A DNA stretch of 64,000 nt from NCBI RefSeq assembly GCF_001625085.1, contig NZ_BDAW01000016.1:1-64000 (forward strand), in the 5' to 3' direction. Source of the stretch: Nocardia acidivorans NBRC 108247. Its GTDB lineage: Bacteria; Actinomycetota; Actinomycetes; Mycobacteriales; Mycobacteriaceae. A model generated the notes under the pieces. It had not been told where the DNA came from, did not search any database, and saw only the letters and a list, made by a program, of their open reading frames with translations. The position numbers and the translations under genes are program-made. Of the stretch, positions 46,609 to 54,934 are shown in pieces (the stretch's first letter is position 1; every line of letters begins with the position of its first letter).

Positions 46609-49150
46609 AGTCCCTAAGTCGTTCGGCGATACGCGCGTCACCACGGGCGAATATCTTCAACTGTTCGGGGCCGACCATCCACGCCGAGAATGCCTCGGCG
46701 AAGCTTTCTGTGCGGCTATCGTAGTAGTCGTCCCAGCCTGCGTGCTTACTGATCGAAATCATCATGTCATTGTGTATCGCCGCCCACTGCTGCTGATCGT
46801 GCAGACTCACGTCATCGGACCCGTACGCATGAGATGCGGCGTGGCCGAACTCATGCCAGACCAGTAATCCGTCGGACCAATCGCCCCTAACGAATGTCGA
46901 GTCGACGTAGAGTCGCCGCGAGTTGGGGTCGTACATGCCGGCCACTTCATTCCATCCACGGCCCTTACCGGGGCCTTCGGGGAAGTTCCTGACTACGCTC
47001 TCGGCACCCGGCATCTCCGTTACGGGCATTCGGCCGAAGACGAGAACACCGTTGTGCGCCTCGTTGAAATGGTCGGTCACCCTCTCGAATATGGGATATT
47101 GTATTTGTGCCAATGAGTTCAGCGCTCGCATGGTCTCGGTCAGTGAGTCGAGTCTGTGGATGAAGGGGCCGCCCGCGGGCGGGGGGTAGTTGAGAATGAA
47201 CTCGTAGGCGCCATTCGCGAGCGACACCGTATCACCCGGATTCACTGTCACCTGCTCACCGGACCGGATCGGGACGCCCCCGACGGTAGTGCCATTGGCC
47301 GATCCCTCATCGCGGATCCAAACCCGGCCCGAGGGATGCACTCCGATGCTCAGGTGTCGCGGGGAGATCTGTTGTCTGCCGGGCAGTTCGGCGGGCAGGC
47401 GCGGATCATCCCGGCCGAGCAGCACCGGATCGCCACCGCGCTTCACCTCGAGTGGGAACCCGCCGTGCGGGGAGTTGACATGTACCGGGGTCGGCCGGGG
47501 GTCGGGGTGCTCGATTCCCTCACGGCTGTATTGCGCGGACCCGGCCCACTCACCCATACTGAATCGATCACCGGGATGAATTCGAACCGGCCGTCCGGGA
47601 TCGAGTTTTTTGTTATGACTCTCCACCCACGTCCCGGAACGTGAGTGCTCATCGCTGATCCACACGTGTCCGCGCTCATCCCGGTAGATGACGGCGTGCT
47701 GCGCGGATATCGACATATCCGTAAAGTGTTCTGAGAGAGGCGATTCAGGCCCCCTGCCGAGTACGAGTCGTTCACCGGGCGCCAGCATCACCGGCGGAAT
47801 CTTCGGATCGTCGAACAATCGCAGTTCGATCGGCGCCTCAGGCCCCAGCCGGACCCTGCTGGTCACATCACCGAATTCGAGTACGGTGTCCGCGGTCAGA
47901 TATCTCTTTTCGTTGAAGGAGAGGGGTTCGCCGTCGATCATCGTGCGCAGCGATCCATCGGATTGCAGATCGTGGACCCAGATCCGGCCGTCATGGTCAC
48001 GCCCGATGCGAACTTCGTTCTTGTTCACCGGTTGACCGTCCTCGTACGCCTGCGTACGGCCATTGAAGAACCCGGCGTCCAGGGTCCGCTCGTGCCCCGG
48101 TTGGAGATATATGGGGTCTTGGTGATGACCCCGTACGAAGACCAGGGCAGCGGGTGTATAGGGTGCGGTCTGCGCGGTGCCCCCCGGCAGCGGGTGTACA
48201 CCCGGCCGCAATGAATTCGTTGCCGCACCGAGAAATCCGCCCGCGAGTCCGGTGACCGCGGCCTGCCGTGCCACCTTGAACAGGTCGCCCAGGCTGTGAA
48301 TCTCATTGTGGCGGATGATCACCGCGGGTATCGCACCGACCACTCCACCGGCCGCGCCACCCGCGCCGCCGATGAGCATGGTGCCGCCCATATGCGCGGC
48401 GAGGCGGCCCAGATCGGAGGAGGCGCGGCTGCCGATCCGCTGCAATACCGACGGTGCGAGCCGGCGTCCGACCTCCGCGCCCACGAGGCCGCCCAGCAGT
48501 CCACCCGCGGTCAGTTCCACGAATGACAGCGCATCGAACCCGTGCGCGACTCCGGTCGCGTTATCCCAGATCTGCGCGCCCACACTGGTGATCGCACCGG
48601 TCGAACCACCGATCTTCGCGGCATGCAGCGCACCGTGCAGGGCGGCCCGGCGCACTGCGCCGGACGCGGCCCGTTCGGCCACCTCCGCGGTGAATCTGGC
48701 GACCATGGCCCGCATGGTCTGCTCCGCGGCGAGCCGGTCCGCCATCGCCTTCATACCGCCGCCCTGGAAGAACAACAGCATGTCGTAGGTGAGTTGCGCG
48801 CCCAGCACGATGCCGCTGACGATGAGCAGATGTTGTAGTCGCACGGTGGAATCGGCGACGCTGTAGCACTGTTGTCCGAGGTTTTCGCAGACGGCCGCCT
48901 TATCCCGCAGCGCCTGTTCGATGGCGCGATGTCGTTCGGCCATCCCGGTCGCGGACGCGCCGTGGATCGTCTGCTGAGTTCGAACTGATTGCGCCGCAAG
49001 GTTATCCGCGGCCCGGAGCAGATTCCCATGCGCCGCCATATGCGCATCGCCGTCGCGGCGCAGCGATTCCGGTTCGGTCTTCGGCCAATGTCCGAGTACC
49101 AGGTCGCGTGCTGAGGATGACACTTCGGCCAACAGGCCCATCGCATCCAT
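46586..49150 (-). CDS. T7SS polymorphic toxin: three FHA domains and zinc metallopeptidase tip
   Basis: From ATG 49150 (GGAAGGG upstream) the protein has 854 residues. The N-terminal 100 residues are WXG100/LXG-like helices. Four hydrophobic Gly/Ala-rich segments follow (about 105-128, 205-228, 255-279 and 297-314). Three forkhead-associated domains cover about 370-432 (GRDHDGRIWVHD, degenerate), 457-547 (LGRG, SISAQH) and 562-650 (LGRDD, ISPRH). The C-terminal 150 residues are a zinc metallopeptidase: H766-E-F-G-H770 in WHEFGHAASH and a downstream TESFAEAFSAW, resembling the anthrax lethal factor/Pro-Pro endopeptidase group. FHA domains bind phosphothreonine. The peptidase end of the gene is visibly richer in A and T than its 5' part, suggesting recent exchange of the tip. 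Confidence 0.82.
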   Translation of the reverse strand: MDAMGLLAEVSSSARDLVLGHWPKTEPESLRRDGDAHMAAHGNLLRAADNLAAQSVRTQQTIHGASATGMAERHRAIEQALRDKAAVCENLGQQCYSVADSTVRLQHLLIVSGIVLGAQLTYDMLLFFQGGGMKAMADRLAAEQTMRAMVARFTAEVAERAASGAVRRAALHGALHAAKIGGSTGAITSVGAQIWDNATGVAHGFDALSFVELTAGGLLGGLVGAEVGRRLAPSVLQRIGSRASSDLGRLAAHMGGTMLIGGAGGAAGGVVGAIPAVIIRHNEIHSLGDLFKVARQAAVTGLAGGFLGAATNSLRPGVHPLPGGTAQTAPYTPAALVFVRGHHQDPIYLQPGHERTLDAGFFNGRTQAYEDGQPVNKNEVRIGRDHDGRIWVHDLQSDGSLRTMIDGEPLSFNEKRYLTADTVLEFGDVTSRVRLGPEAPIELRLFDDPKIPPVMLAPGERLVLGRGPESPLSEHFTDMSISAQHAVIYRDERGHVWISDEHSRSGTWVESHNKKLDPGRPVRIHPGDRFSMGEWAGSAQYSREGIEHPDPRPTPVHVNSPHGGFPLEVKRGGDPVLLGRDDPRLPAELPGRQQISPRHLSIGVHPSGRVWIRDEGSANGTTVGGVPIRSGEQVTVNPGDTVSLANGAYEFILNYPPPAGGPFIHRLDSLTETMRALNSLAQIQYPIFERVTDHFNEAHNGVLVFGRMPVTEMPGAESVVRNFPEGPGKGRGWNEVAGMYDPNSRRLYVDSTFVRGDWSDGLLVWHEFGHAASHAYGSDDVSLHDQQQWAAIHNDMMISISKHAGWDDYYDSRTESFAEAFSAWMVGPEQLKIFARGDARIAERLRDYFEKTFE

Positions 49151-49224
49151 CGCAGCCCTTCCGGCATTTCCACATGCCCTCGGCGTCATCTAATTACGCC
49201 TGATCACGTCCCGACGAATGCCGG

Positions 49225-49240
49225 TTCCCAGCCCTGGGAA
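49225..49240. promoter_or_regulatory. TTCCC-N6-GGGAA palindrome between two divergent toxin genes (copy 8)
   Basis: The spacer is AGCCCT. It lies 75 bp from the metallopeptidase toxin start and 105 bp from the ADP-ribosyltransferase gene start, so one site may serve both. Confidence 0.72.
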
Positions 49241-49344
49241 ATGGTCGGGAGCGGTGCTGCGACGCCTGTGCGACGATTCCGTCCGAGTGGGTCGGTGACC
49301 GATGTCAACCACAGCCGAATGGGCACGGGCACAAGGAGAGTCGC

Positions 49345-50748
49345 GTGGTTGAGCAATTCTTCGCAGACCCGGACGGCTTACGGGATCGAGTGCCGGAAGC
49401 GGACAATATGGCCGCGGATGTGGCGGCGACCGTGCACGCGCTGCGGACCGCACTGGCCGCCGAAGGCGAACCGTGGGGTACCGACGAGGCGGGCCGCGCT
49501 TTCGCCGAGTCATATCTCCCCGATCAGCGCAGGGTCATGGACGATCTCGACGCGCTGGTGCGGATGCTGGGCCAGTTCGGTCGGGACCTGCGGGGGCTGG
49601 CGAACGATTTCGAGCACGTCGACCAGCTCGCCGCTCGTCGGATCACGGACGCCGGCAACGTGACTCAGCGCGCGGTCGAGTCGAGGATGGATGGGAGTCC
49701 GGCCGGCTCCGGAACGTTCGATTCGGCTGCTCCGACCGACTCCGTCGCCCGGAACTCCGCAAACACGACGGGCCCGGCGCCGGTAACCGCACCCGTCTCC
49801 CGCGATCAGGTAGCAGCGGCAGATCACCGTCCGACCGTCGGCACCTCAGGAGCGGAGGGACCCGGGGCGCCCAACCCGATGAACTCTGCCGTCGATGCCG
49901 ACCGACCAGGAGCCGCCGACCCCAACGGGTCGAACGGCCGCGATCTCGGCCGGTCCACGGGGGGCGGCGCTCCGGACCCGAACGAACATCCGCCCGGCTC
50001 GCTCGCTGCGGGACCGGCTGTGCCCGTGCGGAATCCCGGTACCGGTGTCACCCCGCCGCCACCGGGCGTGCCGACGCCCGCCACCGGCACACCGTGGTCC
50101 CGGACCGCGGCGGCCATCGGCGACAGGGCCGGGATATCGGCGGCGGCTCGGTCTTCGGCGCCGGTCGATCCCCGGCCATCGGGGGTCAGCGCACCCGGGA
50201 CCGGCGCGACCGGCGCACCGCCCCGCCTGCCGGGTAGGCCGGGCGCACCGCGCAAGGACAACAGGCGGGCCGACCGGACCGTCAGGCCGGGCCCCGACGA
50301 ATCACTCGCGGCACGTTTGGTGCGCGAACTGGCCGAGCGGTACGGAGTGCGGGCCTTCGGCTTCGATACCCCGGGCATTCCGGATGACGTTCTCCTGGAG
50401 CTCGTCGCCGCGATAGATGAAGTGCTGCCGGAGAATCCGGGCATCGCACTCGACGCGGTCGGTATCAGGGATCTCACGGACGGTGTGGTGACGCGATTGG
50501 AGTGGGATGCGATGTCCGGTATGGCCCGGATTGTGCTGTCGCTGCGGGCGGCCACCGACCGCGCCCAGCTCGAGCACGCGGTCGCCGCCGACGCGCGACC
50601 GCGCGGACTCGAGTCGGTCGGGCGCCCGGTGTACACCTGTGTCCTGGGCGAACTCGGCCGCATCCTGGAAACCATGCCGGGTGAGCAGGTTCCGAACAGG
50701 ACCATGCCGCATTCGCCTCGTACTCGGGTCCGCGATTCTCCCGGATGA
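49345..50748 (+). CDS. WXG100-like leader and linker of an ADP-ribosyltransferase toxin (frameshifted)
   Basis: The 467-residue frame begins with a WXG100-like domain (PWGTDEAGRAFAESYLPDQR, residues about 43-62) and continues with a Pro/Ala/Gly-rich linker to about residue 310. A folded region (about 325-440: RLVRELAERYGVRAFGFDTPGIPDDVLLELVAAIDEVLP) leads into the ART domain and ends MPGEQ near 50690. After that the frame reads unrelated residues. The following gene continues the toxin in another frame, so a one-base indel between about 50683 and 50700 probably disrupts a single original gene. GTG start with AAGGAGAGTC upstream. Confidence 0.75.
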   Translation: MVEQFFADPDGLRDRVPEADNMAADVAATVHALRTALAAEGEPWGTDEAGRAFAESYLPDQRRVMDDLDALVRMLGQFGRDLRGLANDFEHVDQLAARRITDAGNVTQRAVESRMDGSPAGSGTFDSAAPTDSVARNSANTTGPAPVTAPVSRDQVAAADHRPTVGTSGAEGPGAPNPMNSAVDADRPGAADPNGSNGRDLGRSTGGGAPDPNEHPPGSLAAGPAVPVRNPGTGVTPPPPGVPTPATGTPWSRTAAAIGDRAGISAAARSSAPVDPRPSGVSAPGTGATGAPPRLPGRPGAPRKDNRRADRTVRPGPDESLAARLVRELAERYGVRAFGFDTPGIPDDVLLELVAAIDEVLPENPGIALDAVGIRDLTDGVVTRLEWDAMSGMARIVLSLRAATDRAQLEHAVAADARPRGLESVGRPVYTCVLGELGRILETMPGEQVPNRTMPHSPRTRVRDSPG

Positions 50749-51128
50749 ACGAGGCCATGCGCATGGGGCGTATCGAACCGAGGATACGAGCCGAGATCGA
50801 TGCTCTTCGAGCCGCGCTCGTCAAGCTACCCGACCATGTGGGGATGGTCTACCGAGGAGTCGAATTGCCGCCGAGTGTCCTTGCGCGCTATCAGAAGGGC
50901 AGTATCGTCGACGAAGTCGCTTTTCTGAGTACGTCGACGAAAGATGGAACCTTCACCGGCGCAGTGCGGTTCCGCATCAGGGCGAAACGCGGTAAGAAGA
51001 TCACAGCGTATTCGAAGTACGCGGGCGAGCACGAGGTCGTATTTCTGCCCGGGAGTCGCTTCCAGGTGGACAAGCGCAAGTACAACCGACTGACGGCGAC
51101 CACCTGGATCGATCTCACCGAGGTCTGA
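50745..51128 (+). CDS. ADP-ribosyltransferase catalytic tip (R-S-E class)
   Basis: The 127-residue frame holds the ART catalytic motifs: R37 in MVYRGVELPP, S62-T63-S64 in FLSTSTKDG and E95-H96-E97 (ExE) in GEHEVVFLPGSRF. The R-STS-ExE set identifies an arginine-type mono-ADP-ribosyltransferase toxin. Fold homology starts earlier: in the same frame, upstream of ATG 50745, the codons from 50685 read AGSEQDHAAFASYSGPRFSR, which matches the beginning of ART domains. Thus ATG 50745, which overlaps the upstream stop (ATGA), may be only an accidental start within a frameshifted toxin. Read alone it would lack the first helix. Confidence 0.78.
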   Translation: MNEAMRMGRIEPRIRAEIDALRAALVKLPDHVGMVYRGVELPPSVLARYQKGSIVDEVAFLSTSTKDGTFTGAVRFRIRAKRGKKITAYSKYAGEHEVVFLPGSRFQVDKRKYNRLTATTWIDLTEV

Positions 51129-51137
51129 CCCGAATCA

Positions 51138-51728
51138 TCACTTCGGACGGACCTTTCCGGTATTTCGATTGTTGTCCGGAGTGATCGCGTTGTCTCCGTC
51201 GCCGCGGCCGTCGGAGCGGTCTTCCCGGCCGGGATTCCGGTCCGGCGTCGAGCCCGCGATCGTGGTCGCGTTCGCGGGGGGTTGGCCGATATCCCAGGTC
51301 ACGGTTCGGGTGAGGCTGCCGTGGGATTCGAAGGGTTTCGCCCAGCCCAGCTCGGCGAAGCGACCGTTCTCCGCGTCACTCGCTCCGGTCGCTATATCGT
51401 GCTTGCCCTTGTCGAAGTCATAGTAGTCCTGGGCTTCCACGGTGATATCCATGACGACTTTCTTACCTTCGATCCGGACATTGGCGTGACTCCACTGCTG
51501 ATATCCGCCGATGGTTTTCTGCCAATTCTCAGTTTTTGTGTCCGCACTCTTCGGGTCACCAGTGATCTTGAAGTTGCGATTGCCGGCCTTGGCGAGAGCG
51601 TCGGCGGCCAGCGCGGCGCGACCGATCTCCGTATCCACCGCTGCGGTAATGCCTTTGTCTTCTCGGTATCCTTCGTCGTAGTCGAATTCGATCGGTTTGC
51701 CGTTGTTGTCCCAGTAATGCCGGTACAT
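51138..51728 (-). CDS. C-terminal part of a broken T7SS-type effector
   Basis: The 196-residue frame begins MYRHYWDNNGKPIEFDYDEG and continues with a fold rich in Lys, Asp and Tyr (QQWSHANVRIEGKKVVMDITVEAQDYYDFDKGKHDIATG), ending in a Gly/Arg/Asp-rich tail. This domain type occurs at the C-termini of polymorphic-toxin-like proteins, but I cannot name it. The sequence directly continues the 51991 gene after an 11-base insertion, so this is the second half of one gene. It converges on the ADP-ribosyltransferase gene with a 9-bp gap. Its DNA is richer in A and T than the flanks. Confidence 0.65.
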   Translation of the reverse strand: MYRHYWDNNGKPIEFDYDEGYREDKGITAAVDTEIGRAALAADALAKAGNRNFKITGDPKSADTKTENWQKTIGGYQQWSHANVRIEGKKVVMDITVEAQDYYDFDKGKHDIATGASDAENGRFAELGWAKPFESHGSLTRTVTWDIGQPPANATTIAGSTPDRNPGREDRSDGRGDGDNAITPDNNRNTGKVRPK

Positions 51729-51991
51729 GGCCGGTAGACATCCAAGCTGGTGATCAGAAATTCTGCCAACTTCTCGCAGTCATCCGAGGCGCTTCCTCTG
51801 AGGCCGTCCATCTCCGAGTGATAGTTCCTCAGCTGAAAGGCGATGTCCCCGAACGCGTTCGGCAGCAGCCCTTCGGCATCTTCCATCGGGGACGACAGAT
51901 AGAACGCGGCCTTGTATATCCCGTTCACGGCCTCGGGCAAATTCTTCGGATCCGTCCACAGGGCCTGCTGATCAATCGGCTCGGGCGCCAT
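51392..51991 (-). CDS. N-terminal part of the same broken effector
   Basis: AAGGA lies six bases before ATG 51991. Residues 1-88 are a WXG100-like helical leader (ALWTDPKNLPEAVNGIYKAAFYLSSPMEDAEGLL, then MDGLRGSASDDCEKLAEFLITSLDVYR). After VYR at about 51731 the frame is lost: the codons read PCTGITG and then low-quality sequence until 51392. At this point CCGGTACATGG (51720-51730, plus strand) is an imperfect tandem copy of the neighbouring CCGGTAGACATCC; removing 11 bases would join VYR to HYWDNNG and restore one protein of about 280 residues. Thus an 11-bp duplication probably split it. A near-exact TTCCC site lies 69 bp upstream. Confidence 0.6.
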   Translation of the reverse strand: MAPEPIDQQALWTDPKNLPEAVNGIYKAAFYLSSPMEDAEGLLPNAFGDIAFQLRNYHSEMDGLRGSASDDCEKLAEFLITSLDVYRPCTGITGTTTANRSNSTTTKDTEKTKALPQRWIRRSVAPRWPPTLSPRPAIATSRSLVTRRVRTQKLRIGRKPSADISSGVTPMSGSKVRKSSWISPWKPRTTMTSTRASTI

Positions 51992-52059
51992 GTGCGGTCC
52001 TTACCAGTGGGTGCCGGATCGAGTCACAGCGATGCTAACCACGTCCGCCTTCCCCGCTG

Positions 52060-52075
52060 TTCCCGTCGCTGGGGA
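52060..52075. promoter_or_regulatory. TTCCC-N6-GGGGA, one-mismatch palindrome
   Basis: The spacer is GTCGCT. It lies in the 99-bp gap upstream of the effector gene at 51991; TAGCAT begins about 22 bases after the motif on the minus strand. It separates the effector from the RiPP operon, giving the effector its own promoter. Confidence 0.6.
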
Positions 52076-52090
52076 TCGCCGGCCCGGCGC

Positions 52091-53062
52091 TCAGAACCTG
52101 CGCTCGGTGGGGCGGAAGGTTTCGCGCAGCCGCTGGTAGGCGGCGCGCACCGAGTCCGGTATCTCCTGCGGGACGATGTGTCCTTCGGCAGGGTAGTCGT
52201 CGAGGCGTTTGACCTCTCCCATGATCGCCGAGGCGACCTCCCCCGTCGGCGTCACTTCCGCGGGATTGTCGCGTAGTCCGTACCGCAGGTAATCCCGCAC
52301 CGAGACATCGGCGGTGACTATCGCCGCGTGCTCAACATCGGTGCCCTGCTTCATGATCGTGCCCCACACCCGTCGGGCGTGCTGGGGTGTGCACACGCCG
52401 ACGACCGATCGGACGTCCCGCCCCCGGGCTCGGAGCAATGTCAATGAGTTGACGGCGTTCTCACCGGTGTTGCGAGCCAGGTGATCCTCGATGACGTGCC
52501 GGGAACCCAATCCGATCCGCTCCGCCCCGTTCCTGAACCGGACGGCTTCGGGAATGATCGCACCCTTGCCCGGGTCCGCATAACCGGAGAAGACGACAGG
52601 AGTTCGCTCCAGTCCGCGGTCGCGAATGAGATTGGCCAGGACCGATGCGCCCCCACTGTCCGAACTGCCGAACATCACCACACCGCCGTAGTTCCGTTCG
52701 GGATCGAACGCCCACTTGGGGTCGTGTCGCAGGAAGTTCCAGATCGTTCCCAGATCCGTTATCGCACGGTCGGTATCGACGCCCCGAGCCCGCAGTTCGC
52801 CGAGCCAGGTCGTGTAGGCGGCGTCGCCCTGCCTCCCGATGACCCGATCCTCACGGATGAGCGCGCGCCCGGTGACGTCGACGGGTATAGCGGTCCGGCG
52901 ATCGGTGCGGAGCAGCAGACCTGCCGATTCCCGGGTTCCGCCGGCCACCGCATGCCATTGCCGGCGCAGGCCGGACGCACCGGTGGTCAGTGCTCGCGTC
53001 GTCTCCTCGGCGATGTGCCGAACGACGGCGGCGGCCTCGCCGGCGCCCGGCTCGATCGACAC
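52091..53062 (-). CDS. DUF218/YdcF-like protein in the RiPP operon
   Basis: The 323-residue protein has the DUF218 pattern: an N-terminal disordered part, then ALIREDRVIGRQGDAA, VVMFGSSDSGGASVLANLIRD, TPVVFSGYADPGKGAIIPEAVRFRNGAERIG and LARNTGENAVNSL. The TGENA motif is the family signature (YdcF, SanA/ElyC). DUF218 proteins have been linked to envelope integrity; a biochemical role is not established. GTG start, GGGGGAA upstream, 24 bp after the HEXXH gene, so it belongs to the same transcript as the precursor and modifying enzymes. No signal peptide seen, unlike SanA. Confidence 0.72.
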   Translation of the reverse strand: MSIEPGAGEAAAVVRHIAEETTRALTTGASGLRRQWHAVAGGTRESAGLLLRTDRRTAIPVDVTGRALIREDRVIGRQGDAAYTTWLGELRARGVDTDRAITDLGTIWNFLRHDPKWAFDPERNYGGVVMFGSSDSGGASVLANLIRDRGLERTPVVFSGYADPGKGAIIPEAVRFRNGAERIGLGSRHVIEDHLARNTGENAVNSLTLLRARGRDVRSVVGVCTPQHARRVWGTIMKQGTDVEHAAIVTADVSVRDYLRYGLRDNPAEVTPTGEVASAIMGEVKRLDDYPAEGHIVPQEIPDSVRAAYQRLRETFRPTERRF

Positions 53063-53086
53063 GGATGTGTTCCCCCTATGTCCCGG

Positions 53087-54919
53087 TTACCGATTCGATG
53101 GCGCTGTCGTCCCTGGGCGGACGGTTGTCGGGCTCGGCGGTGACAACCACCGGACCAGTTCGACGACGTCGGTCGCGCCGTCCACCTCCTGCACGCGGCG
53201 CAGCAGGCCCGCGGCCACCTCGGCGCGGTATTCGAGGATCTCGAAGGTGTTGCCGGGGAACGCTTTCGGCAGTGCCGCTGCCAAGCCCGCCCACAGCTGA
53301 GGGCGCAGGGGGTCGATGGCCAACTCCAGCGCGTACATCTCGACCGCCGCGGACCATTCGCCCGCCAGGTAGGCGTGATCGCCGCGCGGTTGGTCGGGGC
53401 GTGCGATGGTGCGCGCTGCTGCCGGATCGTTCAGTTTCAGCTGTGCGGAAAGGTGCAGTCGGCGATGGCGTTCCGGAATCGTCGACTGATCGACATCCCG
53501 TGCGGGCGGCAGGACGATGCCGGGTGCGGTGCGCGCCAGCCATCGCTCGGTCAGCTCGACCAGATCCGCATCGCGCACCGAACGGTTTCGCACCTGCCAG
53601 AAGGTGCGGTGCGCCGTCATGATCTCCGAAGCCGCGCGGCGCGCCTGGTCCGGCACCTCCTCCCGGCTCCACGGTTCGGCCCCGGCGCTGAGCGTGGCCG
53701 CCAGCCGCGCACCGGTCGCGGTCAGCAGCCCCGAGCCCTGCGCCTGGGCGATAGCCACCGCCAACTGCCTGCGCCACAGCTCGAATTCGGTGTGCGACAG
53801 CATCGAGCGGTGGCAGTCGGCGTACCGGTGCACCCGCCAGAAGTCGGTGACCCCGAAGAACGCGTAGATCCCGTGCAGTAGACCGAGAATCGGCCGCGGA
53901 TCGTCACGCCAGGGTGCGTAGAAGCGGCAGGTCTCGTCGTTGTCGAAGAGCAGCACCTGATCGGTCAGCATGGCGAATTTGCTGTGCTGAATCTCGTGGA
54001 TCAGCGACATCGCGAGCGTGCACGGATCGGCGGGAGCGGTGGTGTACACGCAGCCGACGCCGTGGTAGGCGGTGTGACTGGTGCTCGCCGCCACCGGCCG
54101 CGCGGTCAGGGGCGTGATCATCCGCAGACAGCCGCGCATCGGCGTCAGATAGCGAGGGTGGTCGTGCCGCAGCAGCCGCCAGGCGTCCGCGAAAGCTGTT
54201 CGCCAGGTGTCGATCTCGTCCGTCGCGAGCGGCGCGGGCGGATCGGAGTGCAGGTAGCGGAACGGATCGAGCTCATCGAAGAGAACCTCCGGCTCGCCGC
54301 TGCCCGGCCGCAGTCGTCGAAGCGGTCGCCACGCCACGCCGGATTCGTGCACCGGGAATGCCACGCGGATCAATTCGCCTGCCTCGGTACCGAATTCGAT
54401 CGACCCGTCCTCCCAGCGCAGCTCGCGGTGGCCGAATTCGCCGACGGCTCCGACCCGGGCGAGCCCGATTCCGGGCAGCATCACCACACCGTCCCGGACC
54501 ACCACCCGCAGCGACCCGCCCGCCGAGCTCGCCATCGTCCCCGCCGCCGCCAGCCAGCCGAGATAACCGAGGTCGGCCCACAGCGGAATCGCCTGCACCG
54601 CAGCGGAATCGCCGCCCTCGGCCCGCGCCCGGTGCAGTACACGGCTGAGCCATACTCCCGTATGCGGGTACGCCAGCAGCGCCTGCACCGTCTCGGGATG
54701 CGACCGCTGCAGCTCCAGCAGTCTGCCGTAGGCCGCGGAGAGCCCCGCGGCGTCGTCCGCTTCCGGTCGGTCCGAAGCGATTTCGGCGATGAGAGTGCGT
54801 AGCAGGATGATGCGCATGGACAGGGTGCCGGACATCATCCGGGCCACGGCGGCTTCGGTGCCGTAGCCGGTGAACAGTTCGGCCGCTGCGTCGTCGATAT
54901 CGATGGTCGGCGCGGGCAT
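53087..54919 (-). CDS. HEXXH-motif peptide modification protein (FxsB-partner type)
   Basis: The 610-residue protein has a central H308-E-I-Q-H312 motif in SLIHEIQHSKFAML, typical of the family annotated as HEXXH motif-containing putative peptide modification proteins, which accompany FxsB-type radical SAM enzymes. The C-terminal half is helical with a TPR-like stretch (GDHAYLAGEWSAAVEMYALEL). AGGAG lies six bases before the ATG, and the gene follows the radical SAM gene by 15 bp. In related systems this module is proposed to modify the precursor peptide, possibly as a metal-dependent hydroxylase or hydrolase; here the role is inferred from family and operon. Confidence 0.8.
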   Translation of the reverse strand: MPAPTIDIDDAAAELFTGYGTEAAVARMMSGTLSMRIILLRTLIAEIASDRPEADDAAGLSAAYGRLLELQRSHPETVQALLAYPHTGVWLSRVLHRARAEGGDSAAVQAIPLWADLGYLGWLAAAGTMASSAGGSLRVVVRDGVVMLPGIGLARVGAVGEFGHRELRWEDGSIEFGTEAGELIRVAFPVHESGVAWRPLRRLRPGSGEPEVLFDELDPFRYLHSDPPAPLATDEIDTWRTAFADAWRLLRHDHPRYLTPMRGCLRMITPLTARPVAASTSHTAYHGVGCVYTTAPADPCTLAMSLIHEIQHSKFAMLTDQVLLFDNDETCRFYAPWRDDPRPILGLLHGIYAFFGVTDFWRVHRYADCHRSMLSHTEFELWRRQLAVAIAQAQGSGLLTATGARLAATLSAGAEPWSREEVPDQARRAASEIMTAHRTFWQVRNRSVRDADLVELTERWLARTAPGIVLPPARDVDQSTIPERHRRLHLSAQLKLNDPAAARTIARPDQPRGDHAYLAGEWSAAVEMYALELAIDPLRPQLWAGLAAALPKAFPGNTFEILEYRAEVAAGLLRRVQEVDGATDVVELVRWLSPPSPTTVRPGTTAPSNR

Positions 54920-54934
54920 GGGGCACTCCTGTGG

